A DNA stretch of 64,000 nucleotides, taken from Nyssa sinensis (Eukaryota > Streptophyta > Magnoliopsida > Cornales > Nyssaceae). Numbering within the stretch: position 1 is the first letter of the stretch; the number at the start of each line of letters is the position of its first letter. The notes below the pieces were generated by a model. The model was not told the DNA's origin. It saw only the letters and a program-made list of their open reading frames with translations, and searched no databases. Positions 24,124 to 34,260 of this stretch are shown piece by piece. The DNA lies in NCBI GenBank assembly GCA_008638375.1, contig CM018041.1, positions 14,713,716 through 14,777,715 on the forward strand, given 5' to 3'. The translations under genes were made by a program, and so were the position numbers.

Positions 24124-25171
24124 TGTTGAGGATAGTTTGATGAAGTATTCATTTTTAATTTTAAACTAATTATATATCTTTAAGCATTGATTCCTAAGTT
24201 TTGTTTACATAATTGTATGTTATACACTCAAAGCTAATTGTTATTGTGGAGTAAGTTGTGTTTAGCTTTGACAGGATAAGAGGACATGTTGAAGTCCCAA
24301 AGAGTAGAAGGTACTAGCTGACTAGGAATGGGGATTTTTGCATTTCAACATACCAGAGGGTATCGGTTGATTAAAAAGTCTATTCAAATGGTCCAGAAAA
24401 TATCGGTTGATTGGAAACTTCTACTGGCTGACGGGCATGCATGACTTAAGAAGATCAAAGAATTCTAGCTGACTGAGAGCTAAAACCTGCTGACCGGGAG
24501 CTACTATTTGAAGTTTTTCTAGGGCAACTTCAAACGGGACCAGCTAACCGAAAATGGGTCAAACATGCTTTTTGAGATAGGCACGATTTCATTTTTGGTC
24601 CTCTTTTCATCCGTCCTATAAATATGATACATGGGCGTCTTCTAGGTTATCAAGCACTCCTACAAACGTGTAAAGAAGATTATTGTGTGGACTTAACTTT
24701 TGATTCAAGATCTTGTTAGGGAGTTATTAAATTATTGATTCGATACCCCTTATGTGAAGAAGAAAGTATCTCTAATATTTCTATTGTATTTATACTATGA
24801 GAGAAGAGAGGTCTTTCTTCGATTTATGATTTGATTCTTTGAGTGGTAAGTGTTTGTCTTGAGACAAACCAATCATTGTGGAGAGTGAAGTATTGAAGAA
24901 GAGTTGCTACATGAGTTGGTTGTAATGTGGTGAAGTCATCACTGCAATGATAACTTAAGTGGATTCGTGGTAAGAAAATCAAGGATTGTTCTCGAAGAGT
25001 GGACATAGGCTAATTTCATAGTCGAACCACTATAAATTCTCTATGCATTCTTTACTTTTATTCTTGCTTTGATTGATTTATTATGTTAACACATTGAGGG
25101 GAAAAGATATTATTAAATTAACAAAAAAAGTTTTAAATAACCTATTCACCCCCCTCTAGATTGCCTTTTCA
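24124..25171 (+). mobile_element. 5' LTR of a plus-strand Copia, 1048 bp
   Basis: The LTR runs from TGTTGAGGATAG, which abruptly interrupts the LINE, to GATTGCCTTTTCA, followed at once by the primer site. Inside are repeated GCTGACTG and ATCGGTTGATT words and a TATA box. The terminal CCTATTCACCCCCCTCTAG matches, in reverse, the end of the Copia LTR at 11298. No matching 3' LTR exists in the window, so the element is truncated. Confidence 0.85.
24613..24624 (+). promoter_or_regulatory. TATA box in the Copia 5' LTR
   Basis: GTCCTATAAATATGATAC lies about 490 bases into the LTR, a suitable place for its RNA polymerase II promoter. Confidence 0.6.
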
Positions 25172-25172
25172 T

Positions 25173-25185
25173 TTGGTATCAGAGC
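25173..25185 (+). promoter_or_regulatory. Primer-binding site for initiator tRNA-Met
   Basis: TTGGTATCAGAGC follows the LTR end after one or two bases, a full match to the usual Copia primer site. Confidence 0.93.
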
Positions 25186-25241
25186 AAGTTCCTTCACAAG
25201 AAGATAAACAACTCAAAGGAAATCACGTGGAAACCTCGTCA

Positions 25242-25755
25242 ATGTCTACTCATTTAGAGGGTCAATCTACCTCAATGCCACCATGGTTTAATGGAAACAA
25301 CTACAACTACTAGAAGGCAAAAATGATAATTTATATTCAATGAATGAGTTATGAACTATAGGAGATGATCAAATGTGGGTATGTATCTCCATCTATTACA
25401 AGTGAAGTTGGTATTAGAACTCCTAAACCTAGAGACAAATGTGACGATAAAGATAAAAAAAAGTTTTGTTTAAATGCCAAAGCCATAAACATCCTATTTT
25501 GTGGTTGGGTCCTGAGGAGTTCAATAGATTCTTAATATGCGAGACTACTAAAGATATATGGGATGCTTTTCAACTAACTGATGAAGGGACAAATCAAGTC
25601 AAGGATTAAAAAATAAGTGCATTACTTCATAAATATGAGTTATTTAAAATGAAACCCAATGAGAAAATTGTAGAAATGTATACTAGACTTCTTGATATTG
25701 TGAATGGACTAACATCTCTTAGTAAAGTTATTCCTAGATTTCCTCTAGAGCCTTG
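25242..25755 (+). pseudogene. Copia gag, N-terminal part
   Basis: The first ATG after the primer site (25242) opens MSTHLEGQSTSMPPWFNGN, then YNY-stop-KAKM, the equivalent of the NYxYWKARM motif at the start of many Copia Gag proteins (Trp to stop). Further on are a frame-shifted DKDKKKFCLNAKAIN and then LLHKYELFKMKPNEKIVEMYTRLLDIVNGL (25625-25715), the conserved capsid segment with the MKPNE and MYTR signatures. Homology stops at about 25755. Several nonsense codons make it inactive. Confidence 0.85.
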
Positions 25756-26555
25756 CATGTAATGTGCATGCTCTTCTCCTTCATTTCTCTTCTTTCTCTC
25801 TCTAGCTGACTCTCTCTCTCTCTCTCTCTCTCATATCTGTGCTTGAGCAGAATAGCCATTTACACATAACACTCGAAGTATATATGTAATATGTATGTAT
25901 ATGTGTTTGTTTCATGTGAGTTGAATGGCCAAGATTTTTGTCTAATCACAATAAAACACCTAATTTCTAACTTGCCCACAAGCTGACACCTCATCTTTTG
26001 CATGCATCTCATGCTTGCATTTTATGGATCATATACATTTTGAGTGGACATATTAGCACAAAGTGCTGGCAGCCTAATTGGTAGGGTTTTGGTACTCTTT
26101 ACCTTGATTTTGAGTTCAAGACTTTGTGGGGGATTTTTAAAGCTATTTTCTCCAATTATTTTTTACACATGCATCATATTGCATTTTAGAGTATTTTATT
26201 AATTTCTAAACTTTGCATTTTAAATCTCACAAAAGTCTCTTATAATTTTTGCAAAGCTTCTTGATTAAGCATATTTTATTCATGTATCAATAGTCTTGCC
26301 TTAGTGTATTTCGTGCACTAATCTTCTAAAATTATTCATGTGTTAATCATCGATTAACGCCAATTGTAATTCGTTATCAAGTTCCGACCTTTGCCATTAA
26401 ATCAAATTCTTAAAATTGATTATCTCCTGTTCGTAGCTAATTGCTCTCATTTATACATTTGTCTCTGTATTTGTAGACTATTAGTCTTAAATAGAATTGT
26501 CCATAATTATTAAGAGAGTTTTCCTATAATAATAATCATTATCCTTAATTGCCCC
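25756..26555 (+). other. Foreign filler between two Copia fragments, LTR-like
   Basis: This stretch has no Copia coding similarity. It opens with a pyrimidine and CT microsatellite block (25770-25835) and TA/TG-rich sequence like the tails of the long LTRs at 385, 11440 and 33694. It then contains a word resembling a plant LTR internal segment (GCCTAATTGGTAGGG, near 26080). It is probably a piece of a related LTR, but ends and duplication were not found. Confidence 0.4.
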
Positions 26556-27670
26556 ATTTAATTGGGTCAGATTGTTACAAGCCGAGTTAAACTCATTAGC
26601 AAAACGAGAAGTATTTGGACCTATAGTCAAAATGCTTGAAGACATAAAGCCTATAGAGAATAAATGGATATTTGTACAGAAACATAATGAGCAAAATGAA
26701 ATCATCAAATACAAAGTTAGACTTGTAGCACAAGGTTTCTTGTAAATACCTGGTGTTGGTTATGAGAAGACGTACTCTCTTTTAATGGCCACAATTACTT
26801 TTTGATTTTTAATCAGTTTGGTAGTCTTAGAAGGGCTCAATATGTGTAATGGATGTAGTCACAACATATTTATATGGATCACTTGATGGTAACATATATA
26901 TGAATATTCCTAAAGGATTTAAAATGCCTAAAATAGATAATGCACAACCTCGAAGCATGTATTCAATCGAGATACAACAATCTTTATATAGATTGAAACA
27001 GTCAGGGCATATGTAGTACAATTGCCTCAATGAATATTTATTAAAAGAAGGATATGTGAATAATCCAATTTGTCCATGTATTTTCATAAAGAAATAAAAC
27101 ACTAGATTTTCCATAGTAATAGTATATGTTAACGATTTGAACCTTGTGGGAACACTTAAAGAGCTTACAAAAACTGTTGCTTATTTAAACCAAAAGTTTG
27201 AAAAGAAAGATTTGGGAAAAACAAAATTTTGCTTGGCTTACAGATTAAGCACTTCCTGGAAGACTCCTTTTACATCAATCTGCATATACAGATAAAGTTC
27301 TAAGGTGATTTTACATGGATAAAGCTCATCCATTAACATCTCCTATGGATGTTCCATTACCTTATTGTGGAGAAAGATCATTTTCGCCCTCACCAAGATG
27401 ATAAGGAAATCAATTGTCCTAAAGTATCATATCTTAGTGCAATTGGCGCTCTCAAGTATCTTGCAAATTGTACACGACCAGATATTGTATTTGCTAACAA
27501 GATATTGCTCTAACTCGAAGGCATTGGATGGTGTTAAACATATTTTTCGCTATCTTCGTGGAACAATTACTATAATTTTCTTTTATTCAAGAACCTTCAA
27601 ATCATTATTAATCGAGTATGTAGATGTTGGGTATCTTTTTTATCCATACAAAGCTAGATCACAAACATGA
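26556..27670 (+). pseudogene. Copia reverse transcriptase, second element
   Basis: Motifs include ELNSLAKREVFGPIV, KWIFVQKHNEQNEIIKYK, RLVAQGF, then frame-shifted QSLYRLKQSG (26970-27005), VYVNDLNLVGT (27122-27155), KKDLGKTKFCL, YLSAIGAL-like sequence and LDGVKHIFRYLRGT. The catalytic YVDD has changed to YVND (27125-27136), which alone would abolish polymerisation. The fragment begins inside the reverse transcriptase, so integrase and gag of this element are missing. Its LTR differs from the one at 24124, so the two fragments are not halves of one element. Confidence 0.88.
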
Positions 27671-28110
27671 TATGTGTTTACCTATGGTGACACTGCTATA
27701 TCATAGAGATCTACAAAGAAAGCAATGCCTGCCACTTCCTCAAATTATTATGAAATTTTAGCACTTCATGAGACAAGCTGCGAATGAATATGGTTAAGAT
27801 CTATGGTCCAACACATTTTGGAATCATGTGGATCATCTTCAATTAAAGATAACCCAATAACAATATATAAAGATAATGCAGTGTGTATTGCACAAATTAA
27901 AGGAAGCTATATTAAAAGAGATAGAATCAAACACTTATCACCAAAGTTCATTTATACTCGTGAGCTCTAGAAGAGCGAAGATATTAATGTACAACAAATA
28001 CATTCAAGTGCTAATGTAACAAATTTGTTCACAAAATCTTTGCCGAAAACAACTTTCAAAAAATTAATACATAAATGTGGAATTCATTGCCTTAAAGATC
28101 TTCTATGTTA
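27671..28110 (+). pseudogene. Copia RNase H, second element
   Basis: Continuing from the previous fragment: KARSQT and YVFTYGDTAIS, then SSNYYEILALHE, an EDN-like KDNAVCIAQIKG segment and KRDRIKHLSPKFIYT, ending in NLFTKSLPKTTFKKLIHKCG. These are the normal steps of the Copia C-terminal RNase H. Frameshifts separate some blocks. It ends about 70 bases before the 3' LTR, as expected. Confidence 0.88.
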
Positions 28111-28170
28111 AACTCACACTACAACTAAGAAGAAGTGGATTTTAAGAAGACACTGAAGAGTAGTATCCAT

Positions 28171-28181
28171 CCAAGAGGGAG
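28171..28181 (+). promoter_or_regulatory. Polypurine tract of the second Copia
   Basis: CCAAGAGGGAG directly precedes the TGTTGTGAATAA start of the 3' LTR. Confidence 0.75.
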
Positions 28182-28501
28182 TGTTGTGAATAAATGGATG
28201 TTTACACTCTAAGTATTAAATAAAGTATTGGCATTGAATGAAGTATTGAAGAAGAAAGAAAGAAAAAACCTTCAAATGACTTAATGCTTTACCTCTAAAA
28301 ATTGATGCAAGCAATGAAGAAGAATATATCCCAAGAGTGAGCAAGTGTCATGTAAACACTATCTTTTGTGTTCTCTCTTACGAAATAGTGAAATATTCAT
28401 TTACTTTCTGTCTATGGAAGTAAGCCTAAAGCCGAATCACATAAATTTTTGTGTACTTGTGTGATTGATTTGTATATAATTATTTTTTCCATTTTATAAC
28501 A
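28182..28501 (+). mobile_element. 3' LTR of the second Copia, 320 bp
   Basis: The LTR extends from TGTTGTGAATAAATGG to CCATTTTATAACA, with TG..CA ends and a preceding polypurine tract. No second copy occurs in the window, because the 5' half of the element is lost. It is much shorter than, and unlike, the LTR at 24124. Confidence 0.75.
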
Positions 28502-28631
28502 AAGAGAAAGAAAATCATTAATAGAAGTTAGATCGAGAATGAACCACACCTGCACGGTAAAACAAGCAAACAAAGTAAAGGGGAGAGTAAGGCTCACAGG
28601 CTCCAAACTACTCCAAAACAAAAAAAACCCA

Positions 28632-28639
28632 CATTGAAA
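28632..28639 (+). repeat. Left target duplication of the Mutator-like element
   Basis: CATTGAAA here matches CATTGAAA at 48216-48223 in the same orientation. One base further left the two sites differ (A versus C), so the 9-bp duplication typical of Mutator elements is either 8 bp here or has one mutation. Confidence 0.6.
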
Positions 28640-28985
28640 GAATTTTTGACCTGACCCAAGTCTTTTTAAAATTTATTGACCCGACACAAGCATGTTTCAA
28701 CTTATTTTCCGGACCCATGCCTTTTTTAAAAGCGTATAAGTCTTAAGATGCCTTTAGGAAATTTTTTTGCCAAAGGCTTGTTAATCTTAGACACCTTTAA
28801 AAGGTTTGTTCATCTTATACACCTTTAATTAACTTCATAATTTGGCACTAGATAAAGGCTAATAAGTCTTAGACGCCTTTTAAAGGCCTGTAAATCTTAG
28901 ACGCCTTTTAAGGGCTTGTAAGTCTTAAACAACTTGTAAAGGCTTATAAGTCTTACACTCCTTTTAAAGGCTTATAACTGCACGG
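28640..28985 (+). repeat. Left TIR arm of the Mutator-like element
   Basis: The arm contains several degenerate internal units of the type GCTTGTAAGTCTTAGACGCCTTTTAAAG written in varied form, a pattern also seen in the right arm. It begins at GAATTTTTGACC; the right arm has GGGG before ATTTTTGACC, so the left tip may have lost bases. Confidence 0.75.
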
Positions 28986-29782
28986 AGCTGCCCACGTACG
29001 GTTTTTCCCTGGTCAACCTATGGTTTGCGTTCACAAATTTTGTCAAGAATCAGACAACAATATATATATACTATTAATGGTAATATTCACATTAGTATCT
29101 ATTTTTAAATATAATATTGTTTGTAATTCTTATAATTAAAAGTTTTGTATATTTATTTTAAAATATATTTATTGCATAAAAACTAAAAATTCTAAATAAA
29201 AATATAAAATAAAATAAAACTTGAGAAATAATTAAATTTCTATTATGCATTTATTTTAATATTCTTTATTGACCTATTATTAAACTTCATTTTTTTCATT
29301 ATATAACTTTTATAATATAGATTTACAAGTTCAATTATAAATATTTTCTAATAATTATATGAAATTTTAGGAGTAATTAATTTTATTAATTTTTTTACTT
29401 AGGTTTTTGTTAATTGTTTAATTTTTATTTTAATTTTTATTTGTATTATTATATATAATCAAATTACTACAAATATTAAAATATTTTAATTTATTAAAAG
29501 TTAAAATTATTCATTAAATATATAAATATATATATATATATATATTATTATACAGAGAGAAGTTTTGTGTACGTAATTTTTCTTTGACTATCATAATATA
29601 GAGACATTTTCTTGCATTTGGTATGAAAAAAGAAACTGAAACCTACCCAATAGAAATTTAGTTAAAAATGTTACAACCTGGCTTTATATGTGTATTTAAT
29701 TTAAATTTTTTAAAAGTGTATTTAGTTTTAATTATTTTTTCCTTGGTAAAATAATCCTTTTAATCTTTATTTTAAGTAATGT
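28986..29782. other. AT-rich interior of the Mutator-like element, left part
   Basis: No gene is seen. The sequence is very AT-rich with a (TA)n run near 29525-29545. It ends in TGT, the target duplication of the CACTA element. Confidence 0.6.
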
Positions 29783-30110
29783 CACTACAAAAAAATAGCT
29801 TTTTTGTGATGCACATTATTTGCAGTGCACAAAATGCGTTGCCCAAAAACAATATTAGCGATGCACATGGTGGGCGTCGCTAACAATAGGAAAAAAAGTG
29901 TTTTCCCGCTTGAAAAAGGGGCGCAAAGCTTTTGGCGACAGGGCCAATAATTTATTAGCGACACACTGTGCGTCGCAAAAAGTTAGCGATGCACGAATAA
30001 GTTTCACTAATATTTGTATTAGTGAAATGACATCATCGTGAAGATTTTGACGACACACAAGGACTTTTAAGTGACGCTCACTGTGCGTCACAAAAAAGTC
30101 CCCCATTTAT
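29783..30110 (+). repeat. CACTA left subterminal repeats
   Basis: Short words such as TTAGCGATGCAC, TGCGTCGC and GCGACACAC occur about ten times in both orientations. In Spm such subterminal motifs bind the TNPA protein; that role is inferred here. Confidence 0.8.
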
Positions 30111-32329
30111 ACGACCCCTGGTCTTCTTTTTCTCTTTTTCGAGCTCTAATTCTTCCTCCCTCACATGGTGTGTGTCGCCTCTCTTTGATCTCATTATCAA
30201 CGGACTCCTAATAATTGTACAATAAACAAATCTGAGCACAACAGATCCAACATAGTCCCAAAATCTTAATTTAGAGATTACTGCTTAATCTTCTTAGGCC
30301 ATCGCTCTCTTTCTCTTTCTTTCTCCCCTCTCTCTCTACATCCACACTACATTTCATCCATTTGCTCAGTGGCCTTCTCAGAATCGCCTCTTAACTCTCC
30401 ACTAACTATTATCATAGATTTCAACCCCAAAAAATGATCGGTCGGTTCTTCGATCCTCATCTTATCTCTGTTCCTCAGGTACTTTTTTAATCCGTTTAAT
30501 TTTTTCCAAATTTATCTTTTAAAGCAGTTTTTCGATGATCATTTCTTGTATGTATCTTCATCAAAATGGAGGTTCTAATTTTTTTTCTTCTTATTTACAT
30601 ATTTTAGTCTTTTGATTCGTTCGTTGTTTGTTGATATAACTATGAGAATGAAAACAGAGATCTATTAATTTTAGGGTTTGATTTATAATTTATTTTCCTC
30701 GTTGTTGTCAAATTGGTTGAACTTTCTTAGTGAACCAAGATCATGTAGAAGCTTGAACTGGAAAAAGGAGTAAAAGGTACTGTATTTTTGCCTTCTAGTT
30801 TTTGTATTCAGTTTAATGGAAGTTTTGTAGTGTTAAATTTGACTAAGTGGTATATTAATTGTGGAGAAGTTCACCTTTATTAAGTTTATAGTGTATGAGA
30901 AAATAATAATGTTATGACACCATCTTATGTACCACTTTATACACCATCATTTCATATGGATGGAATCAGATTGAGCGATTGTAAAATGATGTGAATGTGC
31001 TCATTATGGGATACTTAAGATGGCAAATTCACATTCAAGTGACACTTTTCAACTTTACAAAAATAATTGCAAGCAAATTCTAGATTAATTTCATTTCATT
31101 AGAATTTATTTACATTTGCATGTTTTGATTTACCCAAAATTAGACCCATATGTGCCTTTATCACACAGTTTCTATTCATATTTTGTACGCTATGTTATCC
31201 TTGTGGAATGTTAATTTTCGGGATTTGTTTGAAATATTGGCTAGCAAGATGCTTATAGCAAATCACTTACATTTGATTTTTTGCAATAGTTTTATTTTAT
31301 TTGATTTTTTTCTTTTGTCTATAATAAATGTCACTATGTATTAACCCCCACTCTAGTTCTACTCACTGTCTAGAATATATAGGCGGGGCAGAGAGAGATG
31401 AGTGATAGGGTGGGACGTGGATGGGAGCACCATTTTAGAAGGGTTAGGGTCCCCGAAAAGCAAAAAAAAAGTTTTTGGCCCAAACATTAATAAATATGTT
31501 GTTAATTAAGATGGAGTATTAATCCATTCTTTTAAACTTCAAAAACCCCTAATATCAATATACTTATGTTAAAAATTGTATACTTGTGTTTGGTTAAAAA
31601 AAAATTAGTGGCTTAGTACTTGAGAACTAATGTGTAGGTGTGTTAGAGTTAGATATCATGATCTATCTAGTGTGACACACATTTATAACTTTATAGTTGA
31701 AATCACACACACACACACACACACTAGGTGGCCAACCAACTATCTAGTGTGTCACACGTTTTATTAAAGAAAAAAAATAAAAACTTTCACAAAGTAGCTG
31801 TGACTTTTTGAAAAACCTCACCAGTTTGATTTGAATTTTTTTTTAAGGGGTTAGTTCGTGAAAAAAAATTGAGACTAGTTTTGTAAGTTAGTAATTGCAT
31901 TCATGTAAGCCTAGCCCCGTTCGGGAGTCATTTTCATCACATGTGAATCTTGTCAGCAAAATTTATTCACAATTGGGCTCGTGTGTATGAAAATCGATTC
32001 TTGAATTGTCTAGAATAGGACAGTTTAGAAATGCATAAATCTACATTGCAATCACTAGTACATGCTTGAATATTCCATTATGAGAAAATTTCAAGCATGA
32101 TCTCCTATTGTTCTCTGGGTATATATTTAGGACGTGGTAACGTCTATCTCGTATACTTAGAGAACCGTGGGGAGATGCTGCCGAAATTTTCTTCAAGTGG
32201 AATCAAGCATTTGAGTTACTGCTGATTGCAATGTAGATTGTGCATTCATGAATGGGATAGGACCACTACCCTTTAGAGAGAAGTTGGAGGTATGACCATC
32301 ATTTTTTACTTGTATTAGGTAGACTGAAA
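30111..32329 (+). promoter_or_regulatory. CACTA 5' leader with probable promoter and introns
   Basis: No protein frame is supported. A pyrimidine-rich section (30120-30360) is followed by AT-rich, intron-like sequence with a CA microsatellite at about 31703-31725. The last 150 bases (GGGATAGGACCACTACCC near 32250) lead to the ATG of the transposase at 32330. Exact transcription start and splice sites cannot be fixed by eye. Confidence 0.5.
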
Positions 32330-33693
32330 ATGGATAAGAGTTGGATGGACTTGAGGGGCAGGCATTTGCCAAGGTATGTGAAGGGGATTAAAGATTTTAT
32401 TGAGTTTGCTCGTGCATCTGCAGATGAGAGAAATAAGGATAAGATGTCCATGTAGGAGGTGCAATAATAAGGATTATATGCACATAGATGAGGTGAAAAG
32501 AGCACATACTCCTACACAGATGGACAAGAGGTATACATGTTGGGATTTCAGTGGCGAATACCGTGACGTACGAGTGGTATTTGAGGATGAAAGAAGAAGA
32601 CGACGATGATGACTTAGGTGATAATGTTAGGATTCGTTACGAAAGGTTTGCCACAAATCCTGGCAGATGTGCAGGGGGCTACAACTGGGGCGAGTAGTCA
32701 CAGGAGTGATACAGGACAATCAGAAGAGTTTGAGTCCTTGTTGAGGGAAGTAAGGCAGCCGTTATATCCGGGTTGTGATAAGTTTTTGAAACTAGACTTT
32801 CTCGTGAAACTCCTTCATATTAAGACCATCAACCTGATGGAGTAACAAATTATTTAATATAGTCATTGAATTGATTAAAGCAAGCACTTCCTACTGGGGA
32901 GACCCTTTCGAAATCATATTATGAGGTGAAAAGGGTATTAAGAGATTTGGGCCTTGGGTATATTCCTATACATGCTTGCAAAAATGATTGCTTATTATTT
33001 TGGAAAGAGATTGAACAATGTATGGAGTGTATGGTGTGCCACGAGCCCAGGTATAAGCTGAATGAAGGAAAGAGCAAGAAAATTTCGCACAAGGTGTTGA
33101 GATATTTTCCCTTAAAACTGAGGCTAAAAAGGTTGTACATGTCTCAGAAGACAGCAGAAGATATCTGGTGGCATAAGGAGAAGCGTGTTGTTGAGAAAAA
33201 TGAATGTAGGCATCCGGCAGATTCTCAATCTTGGGTTGAGTTTGATAGAAATCACGAATGGTTTGCAATGAGTCGCGTTATGTACAACTTGGGCTGGCTA
33301 GCGACAGTTTCAATCCGTTCACTGACATGAGTAATGCTTACAGCATGTGGACAGGTGTTGCTTGTGTCGTATAACTTGCCACCGTGGAGATATATGAAAG
33401 AACCATCTATCTTCATGTCGTTGCTTGTTCCAGGGCCGAAGTCTCCTGGTAATGAAATTGATGTGTAGTTGTGTCCTTTAGTGGACGAGTTAAAGGAATT
33501 GTAGGAGGTTAAAGTAGAGGCATACGACGTCTCTAAAAATGAGACATTTCAATTACATGCAGTGTTACTGTGGACCATAAATGACTTTCCAAGCATACGG
33601 GAACTTGTCTGGGTGGAGCACTGAGGGGTATTGATCTGGCATAGTTCGGTTTGCAATAAGGATGCATGTTCCCTACATTTGTCCTAATGGAAA
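32330..33693 (+). pseudogene. TNP2-like CACTA transposase, N-terminal half
   Basis: From ATG 32330 the product opens MDKSWMDLRGRHLPRYVKGI and FIEFARASADERNK, then after a frameshift IRCPCRRCNNKDYM, together the transposase-associated domain. A frame at 32735-32840 gives LREVRQPLYPGCDKFLKLDF. From 32917 a long frame (134 codons) includes SYYEVKRVLRDLGLGYIPIH, SKKISHKVLRYFPLKLRLKR and HPADSQSWVEFDRNHEWFAM, classic TNP2 sequence. The remainder to 33693 is readable through shifts (PGPKSPGNEID, LLWTINDFP, CNKDACSLHL) and breaks at NGN, where the LTR is inserted. Probable introns and at least six disruptions are present. Confidence 0.93.
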
Positions 33694-33829
33694 TGTAAAG
33701 ATTTGAAATTTTAGGATAGGAAAATTTTTTTTTTTTTTTGGAATGAAATTATTTATTTATTATTTAATTGTTTTCAATTTTACTTTATTATCTCTCCTTG
33801 TGTATGCATGCATATGTGATATGTGATAT

Positions 33830-33890
33830 ATGTATGTATGTGCATGTGTATGGTATCATATATTATATATATATATGGACATATGATCAG

Positions 33891-33924
<34 letters not shown>

Positions 33925-34177
33925 AAAAAAAAAAGGTGCGTGGTGACAGCTTGTGTGTGCAACGTGTGATGTATGTGTGTGGGTGTGAGGTTATATAGTA
34001 TACACATATTATACATAATATATGTAAAGTATCTAAAGTAAGGAAAAGAAAAGCAGAGAGGTAGCGTATGACTAGAGGAGAAAACGGGAGACAAGGGAAA
34101 AGAAAAAGGGGGAGATGGCGAAGCGGGGAAAAAGGGCCAACAACAGCGGCGGCGCCCGGCGACCGAGAGAGAGGGAG

Positions 34178-34229
<52 letters not shown>

Positions 34230-34260
34230 AGAGAAAAAGAGAAGCAGCCGAAGCTGCTAG
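33830..34260 (+). repeat. TA, TG and GA microsatellite block of the LTR
   Basis: A TA run (33872-33902), a TG run (33902-33923), and a GA run of about 22 perfect units (34181-34224) within a longer purine block. The 151-codon frame starting at 34068 is translation of this purine repeat and is not a gene. Confidence 0.9.

Noticed and set aside
24124..28501. One complete Copia element
   Set aside because: The LTRs at the two ends are unrelated in sequence and length (1048 and 320 bp).
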